A stretch of 8,134 bases of DNA from positions 1-8,134 of the forward strand of contig CAMNBY010000107.1 of assembly GCA_946533615.1 (NCBI GenBank), written 5' to 3'. The notes below the pieces were generated by a model. The model had not been told where the DNA came from. It saw only the letters and a list, made by a program, of their open reading frames with translations, and did no database searches. The stretch comes from an uncultured Clostridia bacterium (GTDB lineage Bacteria > Bacillota > Clostridia > Oscillospirales > Ruminococcaceae). Shown in pieces: positions 1-6,291 of this stretch. The position numbers were made by a program, and so were the translations under genes. The first letter of the stretch is position 1. Each line of letters begins with the position of its first letter.

Positions 1-263
1 GCGAGGAGCGCCAGTTCTTTATTCTCGGGCACTGGGAGTACGACCGCGAAACTCTCTCGAAGGAATACTTCCGCGACCTTGACAAGGGACTGGACATAAA
101 GATCCCCTACAACTATTTCCCTGACAACGATCCGACGAAGAAGCCGATCTTCAACTGGAGCTGCTCGGCGAACCTTATGTACGCAAACTGGCTGAACTAC
201 TGCGTATACCAGAAGACGCCCTACGATCTCGGAGAGCTGCTGCCGCTGACGGTACACGTGTAG
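1..263 (+). CDS. metA: Homoserine O-acyltransferase (MetA family), 3' end only
   Basis: The reading frame is open from the window edge (first full codon at 3) to TAG at 261-263 and gives the last 86 residues. They match the C-terminal part of MetA, which acylates the homoserine hydroxyl in methionine synthesis in the cytoplasm. The motif GHWEYDRETL near the start corresponds to the family's GH-x-E segment, which carries the catalytic His and Glu (His235 and Glu237 in the E. coli enzyme). The block KEYFRDL, then IPYNYFPDNDP, then ANWLNYCVYQKTPYDL is the usual C-terminal signature. The nucleophilic Cys and the residue that separates acetyl-CoA from succinyl-CoA users lie upstream of the window, so donor specificity cannot be read. 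Most Firmicutes members are acetyltransferases by family knowledge. No classical U-tract terminator follows; the palindrome at 304-436 may end transcription. Confidence 0.93.
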   Translation, partial: EERQFFILGHWEYDRETLSKEYFRDLDKGLDIKIPYNYFPDNDPTKKPIFNWSCSANLMYANWLNYCVYQKTPYDLGELLPLTVHV

Positions 264-303
264 CGGTAACGCCTCGCTGCGCCCGGCTCAATGAATATTG
301 AAG

Positions 304-436
304 AGTGAAAAGTGAATAATGGCCATTCGGCCGAAGCAGACGGAGCAAGAGGCAGCATTTGCTGTTTTACATCTGTCTGTGTCGGCCGAATGGCCATTTT
401 GCGCGTAAGCGCAGCCTTAACTATTCACTCTTCACT
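304..436. repeat. MITE-like imperfect palindrome between metA and gatD
   Basis: This is a long imperfect inverted repeat. The inner arms, 318-334 and 382-398, are perfect 17-nt complements (AATGGCCATTCGGCCGA). Pairing continues inward in a degenerate way (CAGACGGA against TCTGTCTG) to a small central hairpin at 353-364 (CAGCA/TGCTG). The outer arms, 304-318 and 422-436, match at 14 of 15 positions and consist of repeated AGTGAA-type words. The arms are asymmetric: the right side carries about 23 extra bases (399-421) that include a small GCGC-GTAA-GCGC hairpin. No ORF or transposase is present. The layout fits a non-autonomous mobile repeat or an intergenic palindromic element. It sits between two convergent genes, so a role as a shared transcript end is possible, although there is no strong T-tract. 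The outer right arm overlaps the end of gatD. Confidence 0.7.
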
Positions 437-1182
437 GAGCCGAGCAGCGCGAGGCGCTCCAGCATCACTTCTCTGCACTTTTCTTCGAGCGTATCGTTAA
501 GCGGCTCGAGGGGGCGGATATTGCCGCCGCGGCTCAGGCAGTAGGAGATGATGTAGTCCGAGACCTTGGGGTTTTTCGAGAGCAGCGGCCCGTGAAGATA
601 GGTCGCGATGACGTTTTTCTCGAAGTAGCCCTCGCTCTTGCTGCCGAAGCTGTTGCCGTTGCCGAAAAGCACGGTGCCGAAGGGAGAAGCAACGTTTTCG
701 GTCATGCCGCCGTGGTTCTCGAAGCCGATGACCTTGTACTTCTCACCGCCGATCTCGGTCTCGATCACGATGTTCCCTATGCAGCGCTTGGACTTGTCGG
801 TCGAGGCGACTGTGTAATAATCGAACAGGCCGAGCCCGGGTATCTTCTTGCCGTTGGAGTCCTTGTAATACTGACCCATCAGCTGATAGCCGCCGCAGAT
901 CATCAGAATGAACGTGCCTTTTTTGTAGGCCTCCATGATGTTGTCGCGGCAGGAGAGCAGATCGTCAGCGAGCAGCTGCTGCTCGAAATCCGCGCCGCCG
1001 CCAAGATAGATCAGGTCATAGGAGGTAAAATCGGTGCTGCTGCCCTGCCCGAGGGAGTATTTGTCGATAGAAACATCTATCCCGCGCTTTTTGCAGCGGT
1101 AGGAGATTATCTCCATGTTGCCGCTGTCGCCGTAGAGGTCGAGCATATCGGGATACATATGGAGAATTCTGAGCTTAGCCAT
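421..1182 (-). CDS. gatD: Lipid II isoglutaminyl synthase, glutaminase subunit GatD
   Basis: A 253-residue class I glutamine amidotransferase of the CobB/CobQ-like type. It hydrolyses glutamine and passes ammonia to MurT, which amidates the alpha-carboxylate of D-Glu in the lipid II stem peptide at the inner face of the membrane. The nucleophile elbow is MICGGYQ with Cys96. The catalytic His is His197 in YLHGP. KRCIGN (Arg133) fits the substrate-binding Arg region known in GatD. The N-terminus LRILHMYPDMLDLYGDSGN is typical of the family, and the length is close to that of other GatD proteins (about 240-250 residues). The ATG at 1182 has an AAGGAG site 6 nt upstream inside the murT 3' end, and the two genes overlap by 8 bp, so translation is probably coupled. 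The last four codons (VKSE) and most of the TAG stop lie in the outer arm of the palindrome at 304-436, so the tail is probably repeat-derived. Confidence 0.95.
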   Translation of the reverse strand: MAKLRILHMYPDMLDLYGDSGNMEIISYRCKKRGIDVSIDKYSLGQGSSTDFTSYDLIYLGGGADFEQQLLADDLLSCRDNIMEAYKKGTFILMICGGYQLMGQYYKDSNGKKIPGLGLFDYYTVASTDKSKRCIGNIVIETEIGGEKYKVIGFENHGGMTENVASPFGTVLFGNGNSFGSKSEGYFEKNVIATYLHGPLLSKNPKVSDYIISYCLSRGGNIRPLEPLNDTLEEKCREVMLERLALLGSVKSE

Positions 1183-2521
1183 TTGCGTTCTCCTTTCCGT
1201 TGATAAAGCGGTTCAGAGCCGCTCTTGTGGGCTGGACGGCAGTATAATTTGCTACAGCGAACTTTCTGCCCGTGGTCGAGAAAAGCTCCTTCACGGCGTC
1301 GTCGAGGTCGGGGCGGACAACGATCTTGTCTGGGTCATAGCCCGAGCATTTTATCCTGACGGCTATATCATAGGCTCGCCTTCCGCTGGTGACAACGCGG
1401 GTGACGTTGTTGAAGACGCTGAAATTGATGTCCCAGATCCACGAAACGTCATGGCCGTCGGCAAGGTTGTCGTTGAGCACGAAAAGCAGCTCCTTATCGC
1501 CCTTGGTCTCGTTCAGGGCACGGACGGTCATATTTGCGCCCACGGGGTTCTTCGCAAGGTTCAGCACAAGGCTCGAGCCCTTATATTCAAACTGCTCCAT
1601 GCGGCCGTTGTTGACCTTGAAATTCTCGAAGACGCTGCGCTGGGTCTCTTCGCTGATGCCGTAGAGCTTGGCGACCGAGTACACGGCACAGAGATTATAC
1701 ATATAATAGATGCTGTTGCCTGCGGTGGTGAACTCCTTGCCGTCCGCGGTGAAGGAGGGCTTCTCCAGATCGACGGAGGTAAAGCGCGAGTAATAGCTGT
1801 TTTTACCGTAGCCGCAGCCGGGACACTCAAAACGTCCGATATGGGAATACTGGTAGTAGTCGTATCTCAGCGCCTTTCCGCATCGCGGACAGAAGCGGCC
1901 CTCGCCTGCCTCGTGCAGGGTGTCGGTGGCAAAGTCGTACTTGTCCACGGTGAAATAGCGCACGTTCTTGTTGTTCGGGTTCGCAAGGCCGAGGCGTGCA
2001 ACGTTCGGGTCGTCGCCGTTGAGGATAAGGTTGCCCTCGAAGGTCTCGCAGAACTTGTTGACTTTAAGGATAAGCGTTTCGACCTCGCCGTTCCTGTCAA
2101 GCTGGTCGCGGAAGAAGTTGAGCACCACAAGGGTCTCGAGCTTCAGCTTTGAATAAACTACCGGGACGTGGCTCTCGTCGGTCTCAAGGATAAGATAGTC
2201 GGCCTTGACCCTGCCGCCCATTGTGCAGTGGTTGAGCAGCAGCGAGGTGATGCCTGTGTCAAGGTTGTTGCCCTCGGGGTTGGTGATTATGTTCTTCCCC
2301 TCTTTGCGGAACATTTCGGCAATGAAATTTGTAACCGAGGTCTTGCCGTTGGTGCCTGTTACCGCGATTATCGGGCAGTCGATCTTAAAGGCCTTGAGGC
2401 AGTTTTTGTTTATCGTCCACAGAACGAGCCCCGGGAGGTTTCCCGCGTTCTTTCCAAGCAGGTGCAGCAGACCCGAGAGGATCTTGCCGATCAGTATGGT
2501 AAAAAAGTTGATAATGAACAT
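1175..2521 (-). CDS. murT: Lipid II isoglutaminyl synthase, Mur ligase-like subunit MurT
   Basis: A 448-residue Mur ligase-family protein, the ATP-dependent partner of GatD. It activates the D-Glu alpha-carboxylate of lipid II as an acyl phosphate and transfers ammonia to give D-isoglutamine. Residues about 1-35 are hydrophobic and may contact the membrane. The P-loop is VTGTNGKTS (54-62) and the Mur ligase central domain follows. A four-Cys zinc ribbon is inserted at Cys211/Cys214 and Cys233/Cys236 (CPRCG and CPGCG), as known in MurT. The C-terminal DUF1727 domain contains DGHDVSWIWD (355-364), where MurT places the Asp that completes the GatD catalytic triad. ATG at 2521 is preceded by GGAG with about 9 nt spacing. 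It is first in the operon with gatD. The product ends NGKENANG, and the codons of this tail also provide the gatD ribosome-binding site. Confidence 0.95.
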   Translation of the reverse strand: MFIINFFTILIGKILSGLLHLLGKNAGNLPGLVLWTINKNCLKAFKIDCPIIAVTGTNGKTSVTNFIAEMFRKEGKNIITNPEGNNLDTGITSLLLNHCTMGGRVKADYLILETDESHVPVVYSKLKLETLVVLNFFRDQLDRNGEVETLILKVNKFCETFEGNLILNGDDPNVARLGLANPNNKNVRYFTVDKYDFATDTLHEAGEGRFCPRCGKALRYDYYQYSHIGRFECPGCGYGKNSYYSRFTSVDLEKPSFTADGKEFTTAGNSIYYMYNLCAVYSVAKLYGISEETQRSVFENFKVNNGRMEQFEYKGSSLVLNLAKNPVGANMTVRALNETKGDKELLFVLNDNLADGHDVSWIWDINFSVFNNVTRVVTSGRRAYDIAVRIKCSGYDPDKIVVRPDLDDAVKELFSTTGRKFAVANYTAVQPTRAALNRFINGKENANG

Positions 2522-2555
2522 ACATTCAGCTCCGATTTATCGAAAAATACAGATA

Positions 2556-2577
2556 CAGCAGCCAAGAGCGGCTGCTG
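2556..2577 (-). promoter_or_regulatory. Hairpin in the murT 5' leader
   Basis: An 8-bp perfect stem, CAGCAGCC/GGCTGCTG, with a 6-nt loop lies between the murT promoter and its ribosome-binding site, about 34 nt upstream of the start codon. On the transcribed minus strand it is followed about 8 nt later by only five T residues, so it is weak as an intrinsic terminator. It could be a 5' stabilising structure or a degenerate attenuator. No riboswitch family is recognised. Confidence 0.45.
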
Positions 2578-2599
2578 CGGTCTCAGCATCACATATAAT

Positions 2600-2628
2600 A
2601 TAATAGTACAAAAAGCCGCTTATGTCAA
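2600..2628 (-). promoter_or_regulatory. Sigma-A promoter of murT-gatD
   Basis: On the minus strand, a perfect -35 TTGACA (2628-2623) is followed by a 17-nt spacer and -10 TATTAT (2605-2600). The expected start is near 2593, giving a leader of about 70 nt that contains the hairpin at 2556-2577. Near-consensus boxes with ideal spacing suggest constitutive housekeeping expression. Confidence 0.8.
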
Positions 2629-2733
2629 CTTTTTTTGTGTTAAAACTTTTCAGGCCCTCCCGATAGGCGGAAATACAGAAAAAAGCTGACAAAACACATA
2701 AACCGGCAGAGCCTGTTTTGACGAAACTGCATA

Positions 2734-2762
2734 TTGACAAAAGCGGACGATAGTGGTATACT
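2734..2762 (+). promoter_or_regulatory. Sigma-A promoter of trkA-trkH
   Basis: TTGACA (2734-2739), a 17-nt spacer and TATACT (2757-2762) form a near-consensus sigma-A promoter. The start would be near 2769, leaving a leader of only about 50 nt. That is too short for a ydaO-type c-di-AMP riboswitch, which often controls K+ uptake genes in Firmicutes. About 105 nt separate this promoter from the divergent murT promoter, and I see nothing else recognisable between them. Confidence 0.8.
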
Positions 2763-2820
2763 TATTTATTATACTATTATCATGACATAGTATGCCCTAT
2801 AAAAGAAAGAAGATAGAACG

Positions 2821-4182
2821 ATGAAATTTGTAATAATCGGCGCAGGAAAGGTCGGCGCCACACTCGCCTCGCAGCTTGTTATCGAGGGGCATGATGTGAC
2901 GGTGATCGACAACAATCCAAACGCGATAAAGCGAATGCTGAACTCTCAGGATCTTATGTGCATCGAGGGCAACGGCGCCACAGCTGCCGTCCAGCTCGAG
3001 GCAGGCATCAAGAAGGCGCATATGCTTATCGCCACAACGGCTCACGACGAGCTGAATATGCTCTGCTGTATAGTTGCAAGAAAGCTCGGCGTTGAGCGCG
3101 CAGCTTGCAGAGTGCGCAATCCCGAATACTACAATCAGATAGATCTTATCAAAAAAGATCTGGGTCTTGAGCTCATCATCAACCCCGAGCTGACCACCGC
3201 CGAGGAGATCTCGCGGGTGCTGGTGTTCCCCAACGCAGCAAGAGTCGAGGTCTTTGGCAAAGGCAAGGTCGAGGTGGTTGAGAACAGGCTCCGCGAGGGC
3301 TCGCCGTTCTGCGGGCTGTCACTGGCCGAGATCTACAAAAGGCTGAAGATACAGTTCCTGATCTGTGCTGTACAGCGCGACCAGGAGATATTCATTCCGA
3401 CAGGCGACTTTGTTTTGCAGGCAGGCGACAGGATAAACGTTGCGGCCTCTCACAGCGACCTGGAGCGCTTCTTCAAGGAAAACGGGATGATAAACACCAG
3501 GATAAAATCCGTTATGATCGTCGGCGGCGGCAAGATAGGCTACTATCTGGCGCAGCAGCTCTGCTCGATCGGCATGAGAGTAAAGGTCATCGAGCGGAAC
3601 TATGAACGCTGCACAACGCTCTGCGACCTGCTTCCAAAGGCAACGATCATAAACGGCGACGGCAGCGATCAGGAGCTGCTGCTTGACGAGGGCATCGCCG
3701 ATGTGGACGCATTCGTGGCGCTCTCGGGCATCGACGAAGAGAACATAATAATGTCCCTCTTCGCAAAGAACAACTCGAAGGCAAAGATAATCACCAAGGT
3801 GAACCGCGGCTCTTATGTGGATATGTCCGCTATGCTCGGGCTTGAATCCATTATCTCGCCGAAGAAGCTTACCAACGGCCTTATACTCAGCTATGTACGT
3901 TCCTTGCAGAACGCCTCCTCCGAAAGCAGGATAGAATCGCTTTACCACATAATCGACAACAGGGCGGAAGCCATAGAGTTCAATGTCACCGAGCGTATCC
4001 CGCAGCTGACCGATATCCCCCTGAAGGACATCAATCTTAAAAAGGACATCCTTATCTGCGCGATAATACGCAAGCGGCAGGCGATCATCCCCAACGGCAA
4101 CAGCATGATACAGCTTGGAGATTCCGTGCTCGTTGTTACCAAGGAGCACCGCTTTGCAGAGCTTAAAGACATTCTTGATTAA
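2821..4182 (+). CDS. trkA: Trk potassium uptake system, NAD-binding gating subunit TrkA
   Basis: A 453-residue protein with the duplicated RCK (TrkA_N/TrkA_C) layout of full-length TrkA, usually about 450-460 residues. It forms a cytoplasmic ring under the TrkH pore and gates it in response to bound nucleotide. Module 1 begins with the Rossmann motif IIGAGKVG (Gly7, Gly9, Gly12) and an acidic residue, Asp30, at the end of the second strand. Its TrkA_C domain spans about residues 140-220. Module 2 begins with IVGGGKIG (Gly235, Gly237, Gly240) and Glu258, and its TrkA_C domain runs to the C-terminus. Both glycine motifs are intact, so both modules may bind NAD(H). The ATG at 2821 follows a weak purine-rich Shine-Dalgarno (AGAAAGAAG) and a strong sigma-A promoter. 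The stop codon overlaps the trkH ribosome-binding site. Confidence 0.96.
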   Translation: MKFVIIGAGKVGATLASQLVIEGHDVTVIDNNPNAIKRMLNSQDLMCIEGNGATAAVQLEAGIKKAHMLIATTAHDELNMLCCIVARKLGVERAACRVRNPEYYNQIDLIKKDLGLELIINPELTTAEEISRVLVFPNAARVEVFGKGKVEVVENRLREGSPFCGLSLAEIYKRLKIQFLICAVQRDQEIFIPTGDFVLQAGDRINVAASHSDLERFFKENGMINTRIKSVMIVGGGKIGYYLAQQLCSIGMRVKVIERNYERCTTLCDLLPKATIINGDGSDQELLLDEGIADVDAFVALSGIDEENIIMSLFAKNNSKAKIITKVNRGSYVDMSAMLGLESIISPKKLTNGLILSYVRSLQNASSESRIESLYHIIDNRAEAIEFNVTERIPQLTDIPLKDINLKKDILICAIIRKRQAIIPNGNSMIQLGDSVLVVTKEHRFAELKDILD

Positions 4183-4197
4183 GGAGACGTTAGCTTG
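4181..4197 (+). promoter_or_regulatory. trkH ribosome-binding site and TTG start, overlapping the trkA stop
   Basis: AAGGAG at 4181-4186 shares its first two bases with the trkA TAA stop (4180-4182). It lies 8 nt before a TTG codon at 4195. The first in-frame ATG is 13 codons later, inside the first hydrophobic segment and without a comparable site, so TTG is the better start. Ribosomes ending trkA are well placed to start trkH. Confidence 0.8.
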
Positions 4198-5658
4198 AAC
4201 AAACGAGTTGTATGGAGAACGCTGTCACAGATAATGCTGATAGAGGCGGCGCTTATGCTTCTGCCTGCGGTCATCTCTCTGTATTTCAAGGATTTCCGCA
4301 CGTTGAAGGTCTTCGTTTTCATGTCGGTGATAACCACCGCCGTGGCGCTGCCCGGCCTGCTTGTAAAGCAGCACGAAAAGGTGAACATGACCCCCCGTGA
4401 CGGAGTTGCTGTCGCGGCTCTCTCGTGGATAGTTATCTCATTTTTCGGGGCGATGCCATTCTACATCAGCGGACAGATACCAAGGCTTATAGACGCGGTC
4501 TTCGAGAGTATCTCGGGCTTCACGACCACGGGCGCTTCTATCCTCAACGATGTTGAGAAGCTGACCCAGGGCATGATGTTCTGGCGCTGCTTCACCCACT
4601 GGGTAGGCGGCATGGGAGTTCTGGTGCTGACCATCGCCATTCTCCCCTCGGACAAGAAATCCTCGAGCCTGCAAATGATGCGTGCCGAGTGTCCGGGGCC
4701 CACGGTCGAAAAGCTTGTGCCGAAGGGCAAATCCTCGGCGCTGATACTTTACGTTATCTACGGCGTGCTGACGGGCATAATGATAATCTTTCTGCTGGCA
4801 GGCGGTATGCCGCTCTTCGACAGCGTATGTCACGCGATGGGCACAGCAGGCACGGGCGGCTTCAATGTCAAGAACCTTGGCGTGGGGCACTACGACTCCG
4901 CCTACCTTGAGGGCGTTGTGACCGTGTTCATGATACTCTTCGGCATAAACTTCAACATCTACTACTTTATCCTGATGCGCAAGTTCATCGGGATCTGGAA
5001 GAACACCGAGCTTAAGGTCTACCTCTCAACGATAATCGTGTCCATCGGGCTTATCTGCGCCAACACTCTGGCTTACGGCGTCTATCCCAATATCTCCAAG
5101 GCCTTCCGCTACGCCTCGTTCCAGGTCGGCTCGATAATGACCTCGACGGGCTATTCGACGGCGGACTTTGACCGATGGCCCGAGTTCTCAAAGATGATAC
5201 TGCTGACGCTGATGTTCATCGGCGCCTGCGCAGGCTCTACGGGCGGCGGCTTCAAGGTATCGCGAGTGATAATACTTGCAAAAACTGCCAAGCGCAATCT
5301 CCGCAAGCTGCTGCACCCCAAGTCCGTCAATCTTGTCAAGTCCGACGATAAGACCGTGGACATTGAGACTGTCCACAACGTCAGCGCCTACCTTATCATA
5401 TACCTGCTGATCTTTGTTATCTCGATGCTGCTGGTGTCGCTGAACAACTTCGACTTCGCGACAAGCTTCTCGTCCGTGATGGCGTGCCTCAACAACATCG
5501 GCCCTGGCATCAGCCGAGTCGGCCCAGCCCTGAGCTACGCCGAGCTGTCCGATATGTCCAAGATCGTGCTGAGCATTGATATGCTGCTCGGAAGACTTGA
5601 ATGTCTGCCGCTGTTAATGCTCGCGGCGCCCTCGATGTGGGTAAAGAAACTGTATTGA
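4195..5658 (+). CDS. trkH: Trk potassium uptake system, pore-forming subunit TrkH
   Basis: A 487-residue integral membrane K+ transporter of the SKT superfamily, the partner of TrkA. The four pseudo-repeated pore loops are visible. P1 is SGFTTTGAS (108-115 region), P2 is MGTAGTGGFN (215-224), P3 is MTSTGYSTAD (315-324) and P4 is NNIGPG (433-438). The glycine-rich stretch GACAGSTGGG (343-352) matches the intramembrane loop of TrkH that helps gate the pore. The C-terminus GRLECLPLLML resembles the conserved GRLE segment at the end of the family. The length is typical of TrkH (about 480-490 residues). It lacks the shorter N-terminus of KtrB and is paired with a two-module TrkA, so TrkH is the better name. 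Translation begins at TTG and is probably coupled to trkA. A strong terminator follows at once. Confidence 0.96.
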   Translation: MNKRVVWRTLSQIMLIEAALMLLPAVISLYFKDFRTLKVFVFMSVITTAVALPGLLVKQHEKVNMTPRDGVAVAALSWIVISFFGAMPFYISGQIPRLIDAVFESISGFTTTGASILNDVEKLTQGMMFWRCFTHWVGGMGVLVLTIAILPSDKKSSSLQMMRAECPGPTVEKLVPKGKSSALILYVIYGVLTGIMIIFLLAGGMPLFDSVCHAMGTAGTGGFNVKNLGVGHYDSAYLEGVVTVFMILFGINFNIYYFILMRKFIGIWKNTELKVYLSTIIVSIGLICANTLAYGVYPNISKAFRYASFQVGSIMTSTGYSTADFDRWPEFSKMILLTLMFIGACAGSTGGGFKVSRVIILAKTAKRNLRKLLHPKSVNLVKSDDKTVDIETVHNVSAYLIIYLLIFVISMLLVSLNNFDFATSFSSVMACLNNIGPGISRVGPALSYAELSDMSKIVLSIDMLLGRLECLPLLMLAAPSMWVKKLY

Positions 5659-5666
5659 TAACACTG

Positions 5667-5695
5667 TCCCCGTTCCTGTGAGCGGGGATTTTTTT
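5667..5695 (+). terminator. Rho-independent terminator of trkA-trkH
   Basis: A stem of about 9 bp (5667-5687), with TCCCCGTTC on the left and GAGCGGGGA on the right (one G-U pair) and a 4-nt loop, is followed by an uninterrupted run of T residues (5688-5695). It begins 9 nt after the trkH stop. Confidence 0.9.
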
Positions 5696-5768
5696 ATTTT
5701 TTTCAAAAAAGCTGTAACCTTTTTGAAAGACGCGCCCTCTAATGAACAGAAGGGAAAAAATATAGATC
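5696..5768 (+). repeat. Decayed first unit of the 72-bp array
   Basis: This stretch has little base identity to the four units that follow but keeps the same two-hairpin plan. First comes an A/T stem with a 10-nt loop (TCAAAAA at 5703-5709 region against TTTTTGA), then a C/T-rich against A/G-rich pair (CCCTCT and AGAAGGG), then an A-run. The size is also about one unit. I read it as an ancient diverged copy, but convergent sequence composition is possible. Confidence 0.45.
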
Positions 5769-6046
5769 TTTTTTGAAAAAACGGTGCAGTTTTTTTCCTC
5801 TCGCGTATCTAAGTAACAGAGAGAAGAAAAAAATATAAATTTTTTTTGAAAAACAGTGCAGTTTTTTCCCTCTCGTGTATCTAAGTTACAGAGAGAAGAA
5901 AAAAATAAAAAATTTTTTTGAAAAACGGTGCAGTTTTTTCCTTCTCGCGTATCTAAGTTACAGAGAGAAGAAAAAAATAAAAATTTTTTTGAAAAACGGT
6001 GCAGTTTTTTCCCTCTCGTGTATCTAAGTTACAGAGAGAAGAAAAA
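5769..6046 (+). repeat. Tandem array of four 71-72 bp two-hairpin units
   Basis: Four consecutive units are highly similar. Their GTGCAG landmarks are at 5784, 5856, 5928 and 5999, giving spacings of 72, 72 and 71. Each unit has a T-run, then hairpin A (GAAAAAC, 6-nt loop GGTGCA, GTTTTTTC; unit 2 has AGTGCA), then hairpin B (CTCTC, about 16 nt including RTATCTAAGT, GAGAG), then an A-run. The T-run before hairpin B and the A-run after it can pair, extending the stem. The T-run starts are at about 5769, 5840, 5913 and 5984. Differences between units are mostly in A/T run length and at a few loop bases. The 71-bp step breaks any single reading frame, so the array is not coding. It lies between the trkH terminator and the membrane-protein genes and could be the leader of the latter, but no promoter is clear. 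Confidence 0.85.
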
Positions 6047-6069
6047 CAGAACAAGAGAAAGAATAATAA

Positions 6070-6191
6070 TTGAAAGGCTGGTAATCACAATGAGGAACAC
6101 AAACAAACAGAGGAACACGACGGCATGGATCACGGGGCTCTATGACAAGAGCGCATAGAGCTTTACAAACAAACCTGCGCCAGCCTTTCAA
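6070..6191 (+). other. 12-bp inverted repeat enclosing a possible mini-ORF
   Basis: TTGAAAGGCTGG (6070-6081) and CCAGCCTTTCAA (6180-6191) are perfect complements 98 nt apart. Pairing in RNA would close a 122-nt domain and would mask the GAAAGG that could serve as ribosome-binding site for the 22-codon ORF inside. The match is too long to be likely by chance over this distance, but its role (RNA fold, element ends, or attenuator) is unknown. Confidence 0.5.
6090..6158 (+). CDS. Doubtful 22-residue ORF, possible leader peptide
   Basis: An ATG at 6090 to TAG at 6158 would encode a small, polar, Asn/Thr-rich peptide (begins MRNTNKQRNTTAW, ends LYDKSA). The only candidate ribosome-binding site, GAAAGG, is 11-12 nt upstream and lies in one arm of the inverted repeat. 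I recognise no family. It could be a leader peptide, a remnant of a longer gene, or chance. There is no evidence of translation beyond position and codon composition. Confidence 0.2.
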   Translation: MRNTNKQRNTTAWITGLYDKSA

Positions 6192-6193
6192 CT

Positions 6194-6225
6194 CGGCGGC
6201 GGCAAGCAAAGGTCTTCCGCTGCCG
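6194..6225 (+). promoter_or_regulatory. GC-rich hairpin upstream of the membrane-protein genes
   Basis: CGGCGGCGG (6194-6202) pairs with CCGCTGCCG (6217-6225) at 8 of 9 positions around a 14-nt loop. No T-run follows, so it is not an intrinsic terminator. It begins three bases after the 12-bp inverted repeat, which suggests one structured leader from about 6070 to 6225. The remaining bases to the next start codon (6226-6291) are A-rich and unstructured and end in an ACGGAGGA ribosome-binding site. Confidence 0.4.
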
Positions 6226-6291
6226 GGCTCAGGGCTGAAAACATAAACCACAAACCAAAAAACAAGACCTAAAAAAACGGAGGAAAATAAT

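Noticed and set aside
312..544. Short plus-strand ORFs over the palindrome and the gatD end
   Set aside because: They are antisense to gatD or lie in the inverted repeat, with no ribosome-binding site or recognisable domain.
592..1203. 203-codon plus-strand ORF
   Set aside because: It is exactly antisense to gatD, whose catalytic motifs are clear; the Ala/Val/Glu-rich composition is typical of a shadow frame.
1451..2152. 233-codon plus-strand ORF
   Set aside because: It is antisense to murT, including the zinc ribbon region; low-complexity Val/Ala composition and no family match.
2537..2740. 67-codon minus-strand ORF upstream of murT
   Set aside because: It covers the murT promoter and leader hairpin and has no ribosome-binding site; Cys/Ala-rich random-looking sequence.
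2763..2820. c-di-AMP (ydaO/yuaA) riboswitch before trkA
   Set aside because: The leader from the -10 box to the start codon is under 60 nt, too short for that riboswitch, and none of its conserved elements is visible.
3319..4149. 276-codon minus-strand ORF
   Set aside because: It is antisense to trkA, which has both Rossmann motifs intact and good start signals.
5696..6046. CRISPR array
   Set aside because: The units are continuous 71-72 bp tandem copies; no 20-40 nt repeat alternates with unique spacers, and no cas gene is near.
5928..6158. 76-codon ORF starting at GTG across the repeats
   Set aside because: It runs through two tandem units and their A/T runs, has no ribosome-binding site, and the 71-72 bp step does not keep one frame across the array. 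Only the last 22 codons (from 6090) are listed, as doubtful.
6090..6158. Remnant of a serine recombinase N-terminus
   Set aside because: The opening residues superficially resemble those of large serine recombinases, but the catalytic Ser region is absent, the match is a few residues, and no downstream recombinase sequence follows.
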